64,000 bases of DNA, from NCBI GenBank assembly GCA_031761405.1, contig JASEVX010000099.1, forward strand, positions 310,001 to 374,000, read 5' to 3'. Below, in pieces: positions 9,756 through 21,576 of the stretch. This stretch comes from Serripes groenlandicus (lineage: Eukaryota > Mollusca > Bivalvia > Cardiida > Cardiidae). The first letter of the stretch is position 1. Every line of letters starts with the position of its first letter. The notes below the pieces were generated by a model that had not been told where the DNA came from, did not search any database, and saw only the letters and a program-made list of their open reading frames with translations. The position numbers and the translations under genes were made by a program.

Positions 9756-10347
9756 AAGCATTGGTTTTGAGGAATTACCCACAACACTAGTCAAGCATTG
9801 GTTTTGAGGAATTACCGACAACACTAGTCAAGCATTGGTTTTGACGAAATACCGACAACACTAGCCAAGCATTGGTTTTGAGGAATTACCGACAACACTA
9901 GTTAAGCATTGGTTTTGAGGAATTACCGACAACACTAGTCAAGCATTGGTTTTGAGGAATTACCGACAACACTAGTCAAGCATTGGTTTTGACGAAATAT
10001 CGACAACACTAGTCAAACATTGGTTTTGAGGAATTACCGACAACACTAGTCAAGCATTGGTTTTGACGAAATACCGACAACACTAGTCAATCATTGGTTT
10101 TGAGGAATTACCGACAACACTAGTCAAGCATTGGTTTTGAAGAATTACCGACAACACTAGTCAATCATTGATTTTGACGAAATACCGACAACACTAGTCA
10201 AGCATTGGTATTGACGAAATACCGACATCACTAGTCAAGCATTGATTTTGACGAAATACCGACAACACTAGTCAAGCATTGATTTTGACGAAATACCGAC
10301 AACACTAGTCAAGCATTGATTTTGACGAAATACCGACAACACTAGTC
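9756..10347. repeat. Minisatellite, 37 bp x 16
   Basis: Unit contains AAGCATTGGTTTTGAGGAAT and TACCGACAACACTAGTC. Two unit types, GAGGAATTACC and GACGAAATACC, are interspersed, with a uniform block of the second type over the last five units. Confidence 0.95.
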
Positions 10348-10968
10348 AAGAATTTTACTAAAATGTCAAAAACATTGATTGTCCATATAAGGAGATTCAT
10401 GCAGTCCTCCTTTTTCTCTCATGCCTTTATTGTTTCGTCTGTCAATTATATTTATATATATATATATATATTTGATATACCATATTTGGTATCGCGTTAT
10501 GAAAGCATTGGTAGGAAAACAGCTGGACTACATTTCTAGAGTTTTGCGAGAATCTACATAAAAAAACTTACATTTCACACAGGCAGAGATGAAAGACTCT
10601 TTACATGTGCAATAAACAACTTTCCAGCTATTTGTGCTTGAAGAATTTAGAATTCATATTTTCTTCCATTAATTAATCCACTCTGATTGTGTTGGCGTAT
10701 ATGTTCATGTCCTGTACACAAGTAAAATTGACAATGTTTAGCGATACATGATGCAAGATCACTTGAGCGTTTCTCTCCAAAAAACAACTTTAAGTTTGTT
10801 GTGAGTAGAGGATATGAAAGTCATAAAAGTGTCGGCTTGCGACATGTACGTTTCTTTCTGCTCTCCAAAAGAATGTAGCAATGTCATTGGATGATATAAT
10901 ATCACGTGACGATATATTCACATAATGGCATAAGTAAGTGTTAGTGTCGAAGAGTGCACTTGCACTTG
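10348..10968. other. No gene seen; (TA)n
   Basis: A TA run lies at about 10447-10471. Otherwise AT-rich unique-looking sequence. Confidence 0.4.
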
Positions 10969-11118
10969 CAGGTGTACAGGTGGAGTTGCTTATCCCTCTT
11001 ATCTACGTCCCTGGTGCAAGTGCACACAATCAATCTTAAACAACCCCATAAGATTGATTGAGTGCACTTGCACCAGGGACGTAGATAAGAGGGATGGGCA
11101 ACTCCACCTGTACACCTG
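10969..11118. repeat. Long inverted repeat, 70-bp arms, 10-bp loop
   Basis: Left arm 10969-11038 and right arm 11049-11118 are reverse complements with about two mismatches. The arms include GGTGTACAGGTGGAGTTGC, CTTATCTACGTCCCTGG and CAATCAATCTTA. The right arm overlaps the end of the element at 11074. Confidence 0.9.
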
Positions 11119-11572
11119 TTATCTTTTTAAAATATCACACATAGAAATAAAATTGTCCAAATTTTCACATTTTGTAGCAAATAAAACTTTGAAGTCACAT
11201 TTGGCACATAAACAAAAAATACATATTCTGAAAGCTTAACATTTCAACTAAAGTTAGAGATACAATGAATAACAGGAATGTCTTTGTATTTTGAACAATG
11301 ACTGTTTTAAAAGACATTGATATTGGGATTTCTGAATTATATTATTTTTTTCAAAAAATTAATAGACTGACATTTTTTCATACGGATAACATATTATCAA
11401 AACCTGTAACTTATTAAAATATTTTTATCTTCTGCAATAGAAGAATGTTTAAACTTCCAGAAAATATTTTTTTTATTTTCATATTTTGAATAGTTTTACT
11501 TGCTAGAAATGTCGGCACGGGTGATATTTTAGTATATAATTAAGTTACTTATCCCCCTTATCTACGTCCCTG
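11074..11572. mobile_element. Non-autonomous DNA transposon, CAGGGACGTAGATAAG ends
   Basis: Left end CAGGGACGTAGATAAGAGGG and right end CCCCCTTATCTACGTCCCTG are inverted. CTTGCAC flanks both sides (11067-11073 and 11573-11579), a 7-bp candidate target duplication. CAGGG ends recall hAT elements, which usually make 8-bp duplications, so the superfamily is tentative. The interior is AT-rich and has no transposase. Confidence 0.7.
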
Positions 11573-11815
11573 CTTGCACTTAACATGTATGAACATCGAC
11601 CAGTTCACTTAGTGTTGCTTTCCTTTGGCTTAGGACAAGTCCCCTAACTATCTCCTAATATGGTCAACTCGGTCTCAACTGCAATAAATAGAACTTCCTG
11701 ATGTATTTAGCGAATTCTACATTTTCCCTCAATGATTTGATATCTATTCTAAAGTTATGATAAGTTTCATTTCCCTCAGGTTCTTCCAGAGTGATATCTT
11801 CTTCGGTGCCTTCTT

Positions 11816-11990
11816 TTAACCCTTTCCCTCATATAGACGCTTTCTGACGCCACTGCAGCAGATGGCTTTTTGAAAACATAGAAACAAAAAAAGAAATTGC
11901 TCAAAACGAGCAATTTCTCCTTTTTGCCACAATGTTTTCCACTTTTAGTCATAGGTTATCCATTTAATGTCGTATGAGAGAAAGGGTTAA
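11816..11990 (+). mobile_element. MITE-B, internally deleted
   Basis: TTAACCCTTTCCCTCATATA to GAGAAAGGGTTAA with core GAAATTGCTCAAAACGAGCA. The segment between CATAGGTTATCCATT and CGTATGAG is missing. Confidence 0.9.
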
Positions 11991-12715
11991 TGGAGTTATG
12001 GCAGACCATTGTAAAACGTGTGAGAAAAAGGTCCACTGCAGTCGAATTTGAAAAAAAGATGTGGGAAATAAAACAAAAATGATCTAAAATGCAATTTCTT
12101 CATTTCAAAACATAATTGCTATCTTGGAGAAAAAAAATGTGAATTGACATTTCTTTTGGAACTTCTTTTCCAAACATCTTCAAATTCGGAAAGGTAACAC
12201 GAACTGTTTTTTTTTTTTGGTTTAAAACCGTTAAAAACCATGGTTGCATCATCTTTAAACTAGGAAACTATGGTTCGTACAATAAAGTCGTTTCGTTTGT
12301 AGTTTAAACGCTGTGTTATTACTTCTTGACCGATGTTAATATATAAAATCATATGAGAATAATACAAAACATCATAACAAAATAAGTCATGAAAATGATA
12401 AACACATGCATTACTCATTAAATCACTTCTTAATGACAGATTAATCTTTGCTCCTCACTCGACCGAGAACAATGACACTTATGAATCAGTGACGCACTTC
12501 CGCTCCGGTTCGGAAGTTGTAGTTGACGTAGTCAGTCTCAGAACCCTGTTACCTTTTTTATTTTATATTTTACATTCTCCGTGTTTCATCTGTGGATAGA
12601 CAGTTGCCTTTGGGAAATTACCCTGTAAAATAGCGGAGCATGGAAGCCATAAACAATTTGCAGTCGTTGTACGACGGCACAAATGTTGAAAACGACGTTT
12701 GACATTTAAAAATGC
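11991..12715. other. No gene or clear repeat seen
   Basis: AT-rich, with a poly-T run near 12210. No motif-bearing frame. Confidence 0.4.
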
Positions 12716-12896
12716 ATAAGCCGTCCCGAGAGAAAACCCGCGTAGGCTAACCCGGGCAGACACTTTTCGCCTCCTGTGGAATTCATTACTCTATACCTCT
12801 ATACCCCCTGAGATAGAATGTGTCGGCCCGGATTAGCCTGCGTGGACTGCGGAGGGTTATCTGGGTCGACGCATAGTACATATTGTTGGTTTTCTC
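12716..12896 (+). mobile_element. MITE-A, degraded
   Basis: AGCCGTCCCGAGAGAAAACC at left, the interior TTTTCGCCTCCTGTGG and GAATGTGTCGGCCCGG, and TTGTTGGTTTTCTCAT at right, where the terminal CGGCTCA is replaced by a TA-rich run. Confidence 0.8.
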
Positions 12897-13329
12897 ATAT
12901 ACATATATATATATCAGTATATCATTTTATCATCAATTTCTCTTTATGAATTAAGGCCATGGGCTCATATTCACATGCCAAGGATGGTTTTTTGGGATAG
13001 GGGCGTTTCGCCACTATCTCATAGCGAAGCTGCTTTCGAAAAGTCGAATTTAAAGCTGCAACCGCAGTCCACATGTGTATACCTACACCAAAATCGAGTT
13101 TTGATTGGTTATAATCTGCCTTTTCAACGATTTCATTGGTTCGACCGAATCACAAAACCCTCCGCTGCATAAATTTATGAGACAAAATAGTTTCTATGAA
13201 TGAAACTCACTCTGAACTATGGTTGACCTTAAGGTCAGTAGTGTGAGGTAACGTCGACCGTTCTGTGACCCCATTAGTTTACAACAGTCGACTTATAGAG
13301 AAATGTGCAAAGCACTGTAAATACAATTA
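12897..13329. other. No gene or clear repeat seen
   Basis: A 65-codon open frame at 12975-13172 has no recognisable motif. The rest is unique-looking. Confidence 0.35.
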
Positions 13330-14095
13330 TTGAAAGGAGTTGAAACCATTGTGGCAAAAGTAGAAATTGCCTACGAAAAGCAATTTCCCCTTTTGTCACA
13401 ATGTTTTCGATTGTCGTCTGCTGCACATGCGTCTGTAGGCGGAAAATGGTTACATCCTCCCCATGGAAGCGGAACCCTTTCCGTGATACTATAACAGTTC
13501 GAATATTTAAAAAATATTGTTGAAAATGGAGCTATTGCTGACAATGAGCAATTCCTCCTTTTCACACAATGCTTTCAAACACGTTTCAAATTAATTCTTT
13601 TCATATTTAAACGTTTTACTATGGACGTTCTTTCCCTCTTTCTCCCTTCCGGACACATTTTGAATAACATGCTAGAGATGAATGATTACGAGCAATTTTG
13701 CCTTACATCAAGGGGAAAAATATATAGTTGAAACCTTTGTGGAAAAAGAGGAAATGGGTCATGATAAACAATGCTGCAGCCGTCTGCTGCACATGCGTCA
13801 AAAAGCGACTGTAAGCGGGAAAGGGTTGAACCGTTCCCGTTATAGCTACTTAGTTACAAACAAATGTTGAAAGTATATTTGCAAACGGAGCAATTGCTGA
13901 CAATGAGCAATTTCTCCTTTTCAAACAATGCTTTGAAACATGAATCAAATTGTTTCTATAACCTAGATAACGAAAACATTTGTCTACAGTTATTATTTTA
14001 ACCTTTGCCCCTTTTAGACACATTTGACTAACCTTAACAGATGAATGATAATCAACAAGTTTGTCTTTTTCCACAATGTTTTCATCACTATTCAA
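13330..14095. mobile_element. Cluster of decayed MITE-B copies
   Basis: At least three core relics: GAAATTGCCTACGAAAAGCA near 13365, GCTGACAATGAGCAATTCCT near 13537 and GCTGACAATGAGCAATTTCT near 13894. Two of them lie in a roughly 355-bp block repeated once (about 13470-13690 and 13825-14050), so a segment of the cluster was tandemly duplicated long ago. Orientation of the pieces is not fully resolved. Confidence 0.65.
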
Positions 14096-14099
14096 AATC

Positions 14100-14405
14100 A
14101 TACTTTTATTAATTCAGGTCAATAGTTATGCCTTAGTTCAATGCTGTTTGCTGTATATTTAGTCTATGTGGTCAAGGTTAAGGAATACTGTAAACAAACT
14201 TGTTACAACATAATTCGTCCAAAGAGAGAGGTCCTACTGTGTATACATGCCATGAAATAATGTTACAAACGGTCTCACCGCTACTGGGGAATTGTTGGTA
14301 AAACAGGTCGCGTTTTGTGTTGAATATTCTCATGTGTCGCTGTATGTAGACCCTACTAGGAAATAGAAATTAAATCTACAAATTATAGATAAGTTAATTT
14401 CAACA
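14100..14405. other. No gene or clear repeat seen
   Basis: Unique-looking AT-rich spacer between MITE-B relics and a SINE-2. Confidence 0.35.
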
Positions 14406-14630
14406 TTGATTGATTGGGATTTAACGCCGTTTTTAACATTTCTTCAGTCATATCACGGCGGCCAGTTCACCTACAAATGTATTTCCTGGTTTTCTCAAAC
14501 CAGTACTCCTCACAACAATCTTCCCAAGCAACTGGCTGCGTTTCCACATAGACTTAGCCATTGGTGAAAGACGAATGACGCATGTCGCATTGACTTTTGT
14601 CAAACGTCGGAAAGAAATTTGGCCGAATTT
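14406..14630 (-). mobile_element. SINE-2, body and tail
   Basis: Read in reverse, the tail is CCCAATCAATCAAT, the body has CGCCGTGATATGACTGAAGA, GAGAAAACCAGG and GTCTATGTGGAAACGCAGCC, and it runs up to TTTCCGACGTTTGACAAAAG. The tRNA-like head is largely lost. Confidence 0.75.
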
Positions 14631-14969
14631 GTCAACACATCCGAGTTATAACCGCAAGGTCATTATTTATTTTATTATTGAGAAGCTTCTAGCGATTTTG
14701 GGACTAAAATTATAATGTATATGCATTTGCGTTAATTTAAGACTCAACGTTCATCAACGTGTAATATAGTCCTAGATGTATCTGTTGACAAATAAACTAG
14801 AAATGTAGTCTGAATAGGTTTTTGAAAATTAACCTTGACGGTCCGGTCCCGTTTCGGAGATACAATTAAATTGCAAATACTTTACAAATACCATAATCTA
14901 AGCTGACGTGTTTTGACGCATCGAACCAGTCTTCTGTAATCAATACTTGAGTTGTCTCCGTCTGTAAAG

Positions 14970-15560
14970 CTTGGAGGTATAATCCGGCGTCCGGCCGGCT
15001 GTCTGCCTGAATGTGCATTCGTCCGTCCGTCATGGATTGCATGTATTGGTTAACACGTTGTTTCTGTATGGCAGATTTATTTCAAAGTGGTCACAATTAT
15101 ACCCGTGTGATCAGGAGAACGGCAAAGTACTAGGTACATAACTCTGGTCTGTTTTTTCAGTTATCTCCATTTTTCCTTATTTAGTTCAGCGATTGTCTCA
15201 ATTAACTTTCATTGTATCAATTTCAAACTTGGTTTGTATGTAACTTATGACCTACAGATTTGCAGTGCACCATTACCATAAATTTAGCATGCTGCGTTTG
15301 GAGTGTGTATATTTTTGTCTTTCAATGTTCTCCCTTATTATATGCAACACATGCGTTCCGTGAAATTCCCCTTTTCGTTAATGAGTGCTTCCCCAAGATT
15401 TGTACTTCGTCAAATCTAGTCTGTTTTTTAGGTGTAAACTCAATTATTTCATTTCTTCGGTTATTGTCTCAATATATGTCCAATATATCAATTTAAGACT
15501 TGGTGTATAGGAAACTCAGAGCTGCAATTGTGCAGTGCAAAAGAAACATAACTCTATCAT
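14970..15560 (+). repeat. Probable dispersed repeat with internal diverged duplication
   Basis: GTCCGTCCGTCATGG starts a type of repeat I associate with mollusc genomes. TTATTGTCTCAAT... with AAACTTGGT and TTGTGCAGTGCA-like text appears about 15180-15270 and again about 15460-15540. Class unknown. Confidence 0.4.
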
Positions 15561-17103
15561 GCTTTCGATCGTCTTTCATTTATCAGCATGATTACAATAT
15601 ACATTGTTGATCTTTAGTGCTTTCTGAACTAGAAATATTTTAATTAAGGGTAGCTGCTCGGGTTTTTTTTGTCAATCTTTTGATCTTCGATATTTTGTTT
15701 ATACAAGAAAAGGGTAAAACTTTGACAAATGAGGTATATGTTATTGGCAGGCAATATGTGTTGCTTCAAACATTTTTGGTTTGGTTTGTTTAAAGGTCAT
15801 TGTTTCATTGTTTCAACAATGTTTGTCCATATGATCTATGCCATATGTTTTCAATTTACATATGCCCCCTATACCATCAGCGCTTTCAGCGCTTTGATTA
15901 AAAAGTATTGTTGAAAAATAAGGATACAATTTCGAATCAAAGTACTGAAAGTACTACTGGAAGGTGATTTTAGAGTGATGTCAGCCAGGTGCAGATGGGA
16001 TAATGAATTATATGCAAGGTATGAACAGATCATGGCTAGGATATATGGATAGGAACAAACGAGAGCAAATATGTTGGAAAATAAATGAATGAAAGAATTT
16101 AAGTCTTTAAAACTTCTTTATTTTGCTGCAGTTTCGGAATAGGTAAAATTGTATAAAAAGAATAAACCAAACAAATATAATAAACAACACAAACACTTGT
16201 TGTTTAGTTTATACGGTTATACTATATAATTTCGGAAGAACGCCTTCATCCGTATAATACAATAATAAAGAAAGAATAAAAACTTCAAAATTGTTGACAG
16301 CTGGACATTATATCATATTCTCAATAGTTAGCAAACACTGTCAAGAATGCTATCTTTCTATGCGTCTGTATAAGGACAAAGATATATAGATAGATATTCT
16401 TTATTTCTTCTAAATTTGAAGAGCAAGTTCATATTAAACATTACAAAAGTGAGAACATAAATATATAGTTAAAACATTGTAACAATAGGAGAACTTGCTC
16501 GTCATAAAAAAATCTATGATAGCCACTGTCTTTCAAATTTGCTTTTCACAAGTGAACGAATGAACGTATACAAGTGCTATGAATGAAAATATGAAAACAT
16601 GAATTAATTTTACATTTGCAACAATGTTCGATAAACTGTGTCTGAATGAGGATACAACTTAGAACGTAATGTTTTCTCCTTGCATGAAAGCTTAATTAAG
16701 TATAGGTGTGCCCTCAATTTAAATCAATTCTCACATAACAAGAACATTAAGAAAGTGTTGTAAAATCTAAATAATATCATGACATCTCACGATGATCAGA
16801 TTTTTCTAGAAATCATTTTATTTGATGTGTATTACGCGTCAAGCGTGGATTCAAACACTTCCAAATATTTTACAATTTAAAACAATTAGATAGTCGGATA
16901 AAATCTGATTGATTGAAACGAATTGTTAAAAAAACAAACAACCACCCATCGCATATTAAAACCAAAGCCTTCTTTTCCCACAACATTTTGTTTCAAGAGC
17001 TACAATATCTAAAGAGGCAACATGTTAGGGTGCTTATCCATTATGCATGAGTTCGATTTTACCATACCAATTCAGGAAAAGTGATTTCCACATCTTTCAA
17101 CTT
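15561..17103. other. No gene seen; AT-rich
   Basis: TTCTTTATTTCTTCTAAATT near 16395, preceded by ATATAGATAGAT, resembles a reversed retrotransposon 3' end but is not supported by a protein remnant. No motif-bearing frame. Confidence 0.35.
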
Positions 17104-17382
17104 TTCCCCGGTAAATCAGTCGGTAGCGACGCGGGCTGTCAATCCAGCAGTTGTAAGTTCGAATCGAAGCTCGGCCATCATTCTTTCTGTCATTGTGACA
17201 AGCGTCATTCATCTTTCACCAATGGGCTAACAGTCTATTTGGAAAAGAAGCCAGTTGCTTGGAAAGAATGTTGTGTGGATTACTTGTGTGAGAAAGCCAG
17301 ACAACACATGAATAGGTGAACTGGCCGCCGTGATAAGTGAACCATTGTTGAAAACGGCGTTAAAGCCTAATCAATCAATCCT
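17104..17382 (+). mobile_element. SINE-2, near full length
   Basis: tRNA-like head with AATCAGTCGGTAGCGACGCG (A box region) and GTAAGTTCGAATCGAAGCTC (B box region), the body ACCAATGGGCTAACAGTCTA and GAGAAAGCCAGACAACACAT, and a tail CCTAATCAATCAATCC. The 90-codon open frame across it is a chance frame. Confidence 0.85.
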
Positions 17383-17529
17383 TTTTATATAATCATTCTG
17401 TAATTTACCATTTAGAATGCCCCCCTAATACCCTTATACATATTTAGTCGAGTAGTCGTTCGGGAGAACACACCATTCGTGAATTACCAGTTAACTAACA
17501 CTTCTCCCTAGCACACAACTATTGACAAC

Positions 17530-17625
17530 ATTGTGACAAAACATATGAAATTTATCCCAGGGCTCCAAATGCAGCAGACGATTTTGAGAATATCTGAGAG
17601 GGATTTTTTCCTTTTTTCCCACAAC
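17530..17625. mobile_element. MITE-B relic
   Basis: CAACATTGTGACAAAA, GCAGCAGACGATTTTGAGAA and TTTCCCACAACG remain. The core hairpin is gone. Confidence 0.4.
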
Positions 17626-17761
17626 GTTTCAATTAGTAAATATATATATACATAATATAATAATATAACTGATGTAAAAACCTATAAATGAATATACTAG
17701 AGGAAATATAAAGAATATAACTGAAAGTCGTAATTAAGGATAGATTAGCATATTTTGGGGA

Positions 17762-17872
17762 AACTACCTTACGACACGGTATGTCCTCGAATTGACCTAC
17801 ATGTAGTTCGTGTACTACCTTACGACATGGTATGTCCTCGGATTGACCTAGTTCGTGTAATGTATATTTGAT
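17762..17872. repeat. Tandem duplication, ~55 bp x 2
   Basis: CTACCTTACGACA.GGTATGT and CCTCG.ATTGACCTA...GTTCGTGTA occur twice with a small deletion in the second copy. Confidence 0.75.
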
Positions 17873-18301
17873 CCGGTGTATCGGTGTTGTTCACAAAATC
17901 GTGGCGCGTAAGAATATACAGGTAACAATGTTTACCACAGAAAGATGTGTATTTGGAAAATCAAAATCAATTTTAATTTTCAAAGCCACAAAAACATGAA
18001 TTATTTGAAAATTGAATTGTCCAAACCAGTTTCTACATCAAACTGATTGTACATGAAAACACTTTAAGTATGAATTTACATTGATTTTTGCGAACTATAT
18101 TGACTAGCGTATGTATGAAGAGATCATATAGTTTATAGAAAGGATGTGTGTTATAGGGCATATTCCATTAAGGTCACTTTTCAATCCCATAGGAAGAAGA
18201 TTATTACATAATAATCACCTTCCAAAAAACGACTTGACCTCACCGCGGTTTAACGCTCATCGGACTTCCAAGCTCTAGCCAGGTGCTCTATTGGCCTTCT
18301 C
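17873..18301. other. No gene or clear repeat seen
   Basis: AT-rich to 18200, then a GC-richer stretch that continues the segment shared with 9674. Confidence 0.35.
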
Positions 18302-18381
18302 TTGACAAAATGGCCTTTTCATGATCAGTAGGTGTGTTGACGCCAGCTGATCTGGGGTTTTCTTTCCTCGCTGAAAGGCCC
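18302..18381. repeat. Segment shared with 9674-9755 (reversed)
   Basis: CAGCTGATCTGGGGTTTTCT is the reverse complement of the text at about 9695. The MITE-B at 18382 touches it at the same base as at 9673/9674. Confidence 0.75.
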
Positions 18382-18612
18382 TTAACCCTTTTCCCTCATA
18401 CGACAAGTCTGCTGCAGACGACTTTGAACATATGTTGTCAAAAAATAGAAAATCTCTATAATTGAATGGATAACCTATGACTAAAATTGGATACATTGTG
18501 GCAAAAGAAAAAAAATGCTTGTTTTGAGCAATTTCTTCTTTTGTCACAATGTTCTCAAAGAGCCGTCTGCTACAGAGGTGTCAGAAAGTGTCTATATGAG
18601 AGAAAGGGTTAA
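18382..18612 (-). mobile_element. MITE-B, full length
   Basis: TTAACCCTTTTCCCTCATAC to TGAGAGAAAGGGTTAA. The core has GCTTGTTTTGAGCAATTTCT, one A/G pair away from perfect. Confidence 0.9.
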
Positions 18613-18984
18613 CACTGTCCCATTGAATCGGTCTTCTAATTAACATTGCAAATTTTTACAGGATTTTAGATTTATTCTTCTTTGAAAATTGTATACAAAT
18701 AACTGCTAAAAGATTAATCGGAAACAGTAGATTTTGATACAGGGTTCAAGTAATCTGTAATGAAGGACTCAATGTTTGTTAAAGCAATGTTTTCAATGTG
18801 TCATATGTTATTACAGGGGCGTCGCAACTTACTACTATATAAGGGAATGGGTTAACGCTTATCGATCCTAATCAAAATAATGTTATATTTATATGTGTTG
18901 GATTTAGCCCTTGTTTCCTTTTCCAAACAATGTTTCATAAGTCGTCCGCTAGAAAACCTCTGAAACCAGGAGACGGTTGAGTCG

Positions 18985-19195
18985 TTAACCGTTTCCCTCA
19001 TACGACAATTCTGCAGCAGACGACTTTGAACATATTTTGTCAAAAAATAGAAAATCTCTATAATTGAATGGATAACCTACTATGACTTAAAGTGGAAAAC
19101 ATCGTGGCATAATGAGAAATTGCTCGTTTTGAGCAATTTCTGCTTTTGTCACTATGTTTTCAAAAAGCCGTCTGCTGCAGTGGCGTTAGAAACTT
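18985..19195 (-). mobile_element. MITE-B, right end lost
   Basis: Starts TTAACCGTTTCCCTCATACG. Core GAAATTGCTCGTTTTGAGCA. Runs out after GTCTGCTGCAGTGGCGTTAG without a closing GGGTTAA. Bases 18613-18984 hold further weak MITE-B-like text ending GGGAATGGGTTAA near 18854. Confidence 0.8.
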
Positions 19196-19474
19196 GTTGA
19201 AGAAGCGACTGGGCGCGTCTGGAGGAGACGGTCATCCTCAATATTTCGAACGCCGTACACTGCAAAAGCGCATCCGTGCAATATCTCTGTTTTTCACATT
19301 TTTCTTAACTTTGTAATAAAATTATAACTTTAATGGTCTAGGTGTTATAATTTTTTCGTCAGACGGTCCTCAGGCTTTTTGAAGTTTTTGTTATTACAAA
19401 ACCCTTTTAAAACGAGATCCTGTTATTTATTTGATTTTTATTCATTTTATTGGTGATTAATTCCTGTTTTCAAT

Positions 19475-19635
19475 AGCTCTGTACTGATGAATCATAGCCA
19501 CTGAACACTGAGTCATGATCCCTGGGTAACAAACCAGTACCAGGATATGACATGTGCCGTGTTACCAGGGCACCCCGCCATGAACGCCGACATCGGGTAT
19601 CGAACTGGGGATCTAACAATTGCAAATATATAGTT
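19475..19635 (-). mobile_element. SINE-3 fragment
   Basis: AGTCATGATCCCTGGGTAAC, AACCAGTACCAGG and CGGGTATCGAACTGGGGAT match, in reverse, the head and mid part of SINE-3 as seen at 24146 and 58200. Confidence 0.7.
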
Positions 19636-19652
19636 TATTGGATATCCGCACA

Positions 19653-19872
19653 TGACCCGTTCCGTGAGAAAACCAACATAATGGCCTCTGTATCGATCCT
19701 GATCAGCCTGCGCAGTCCGCGCAGATTGACCCGGGGCCGACATATTCCGTCTCAGGGGATAGAGGTATCGAGTAATGAATCCTGAAACAGAAAATCCACA
19801 GAAAGGTGAAAAGTGTCTCTACGGGTAAGCGTGTCAACAATATTGTTTTTTTTTTCTCGCGAGACGGTTCCT
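19653..19872 (-). mobile_element. MITE-A, full length, worn ends
   Basis: TGACCCGTTCCGTGAGAAAA to TTTTTCTCGCGAGACGGTTC. Interior in reverse with CTGAAACAGAAAATCCACAG. Confidence 0.85.
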
Positions 19873-19898
19873 ATATGTCTATCTCATAGGAAAATTAC

Positions 19899-20128
19899 TT
19901 AATCCTTTCCCTCATACGGCAGTTTTGCAGCAGACGACTTTGAACATATTTTGTCAAATAATGGAAAATCTCTATAATTGAATGGATAACCTATGACTAA
20001 AACTGGAAAACATTGTGACAAAAGGAGAAATTGCACGTTTTGTGCAATTTCTTCTTTTGTTACTATGTTTTGAAAAAGCCGTCTGCTGCAGAGGCGTCAG
20101 AAAGCGTCTATATGAGGGAAAGGGTTAA
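19899..20128 (-). mobile_element. MITE-B, full length, GCAC/GTGC core
   Basis: TTAATCCTTTCCCTCATACG to TGAGGGAAAGGGTTAA. The core stem is GAAATTGCAC-GTTTT-GTGCAATTTC, the paired variant also found at 6919 and (half broken) at 40007. Confidence 0.9.
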
Positions 20129-20874
20129 AAAACATTTACAATCAATGTAGACCAACATCGGTCTGCCATTTATCAATATGAAGTATAACCTCTCGTATGC
20201 TGATCTCTACACACGTTTACGTATATCAATGTGTCCGATTTAAACCTCACTTGCAAACACTGTATATCGAGAGCAGCCTGCACATATATCGATATGCAGA
20301 ATAGCCTAATTCTATGATTCCGTAAGAACTCTGTATTTGGAATTCGGTTTGGATACCTTGACCTAGTTTCCTGTCATTCACGGCATCAAAAGTTGAAAAC
20401 GCCTCCACATTCGACCTCGGCAATGATTTATGATTAATGTTCTTGGGCGGATAAGCCTTTATAAGTGTGTCTGGTATTTGAAAACTAATATTCTATTCCA
20501 TGTTTCTATCATCTTTATTCAGCAACGAGCAACGGGATTGCGGTAAGCTAGAAGGAGATTCGTCAGAATCAATTCAACGTGAAACTTACTATTTTATCTA
20601 ATTGATACTTTTGAACACCGAAACAGTTGAAGAAAACGTAAAATGAAACTCGCGTAAAAGTCGAAATTCAGCCTTATATCGGCCAGGTCTCACAATAACC
20701 GACCTTCTTGGATTTTCCATCAACAACGATACAGATCATCCTGCTCCTCGATGCTGTCATATTATAATCTCTCATGTTCGCCGTCTATTCATACGTGCAT
20801 CAAAGAAGCGTGTTTATAAAAAATATATATATTTTAGGAGTGTTTATTTATTATAAATGTTATCAAACAAGTTT
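20129..20874. other. No gene or clear repeat seen
   Basis: Moderately GC-richer, unique-looking. No long frame, splice pair or RNA gene recognised. Confidence 0.35.
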
Positions 20875-21060
20875 ACGATTATATGCCGCGAGCTTTGGCG
20901 AGCGTCATATTCAGCTCAGTTAACGAGTTCATTAAAAGTAATACTAAGTGAACGCGAATAAGATATTCTATTTATCACATAAAGTGATTTATGAGGCGTA
21001 TTTCGAAAATGAAATGTACATGAAATTTGTCGGTTTTGGCGCCAAAGTGACGTCATTTTC
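20875..21060 (+). repeat. Dispersed repeat L (reverse copy at 42795-42995)
   Basis: CGAGCTTTGGCGAGCGTCAT, GAACGCGAATAAGATATTC and ATTTGTCGGTTTTGGCGCC match the reverse strand of 42795-42995. Class unknown; no protein. Confidence 0.7.
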
Positions 21061-21094
21061 ATTGTTTGGTGTCCGCGTTGTAACATAGACTATA

Positions 21095-21272
21095 CGTAGT
21101 TGTAAAGCGTCCGCCTCGGGTGCGGGAGGTCGCGGGTTCGATCGCCGGTCGAGTCATACCGAAGATAGTTGGTAACCTTGGCGCTAAGGGATGCGGGTTA
21201 GCCTGGTTGGTGTCAGGATGAATCGACAAATTGTTGAAAGCGGCGATAAAACAACAACAATCAAATCCAAAT
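21095..21272 (+). mobile_element. SINE-1 with internal deletion
   Basis: tRNA-like head: GTTGTAAAGCGTCCGCCTCG and the B-box-like GCGGGTTCGATCGCC. Body GGTTGGTGTCAGGATGAATC jumps to TTGTTGAAAGCGGCG, so the CAGTAGTACTGGTAACTTAC module is missing. Tail AACAACAACAATCAAATCC. Confidence 0.8.
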
Positions 21273-21576
21273 ATGTGTTTTCATGAGTCTTATTTTGTTT
21301 ATTATATTTTCTTTAATTAATTTGTTTTCCCATATAGGTGTTTCTTTCTGCTGTATAGTGTCCAAACGTGCCGGATAGGCACAATGGTAAATAATTAAAA
21401 CTTGAAATTTAAACATATTGTGAAATATAATCAGCCGGTATCGAGTATATCGAGTTTCAACCTCGTGGTATACGAGTAATTGTAGTTACGTGATGTCCAT
21501 CAGTCAGAAATGGCCTCTATCTACTCAAATTATCAAAACAAAAGGATGTATGTCGCCTTACAACGTTTTGATCCTC

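Noticed and set aside
8601..10347. Regular direct repeats that might suggest a CRISPR array
   Set aside because: Units are contiguous with no unique spacers, there are no cas genes, and the DNA is eukaryotic.
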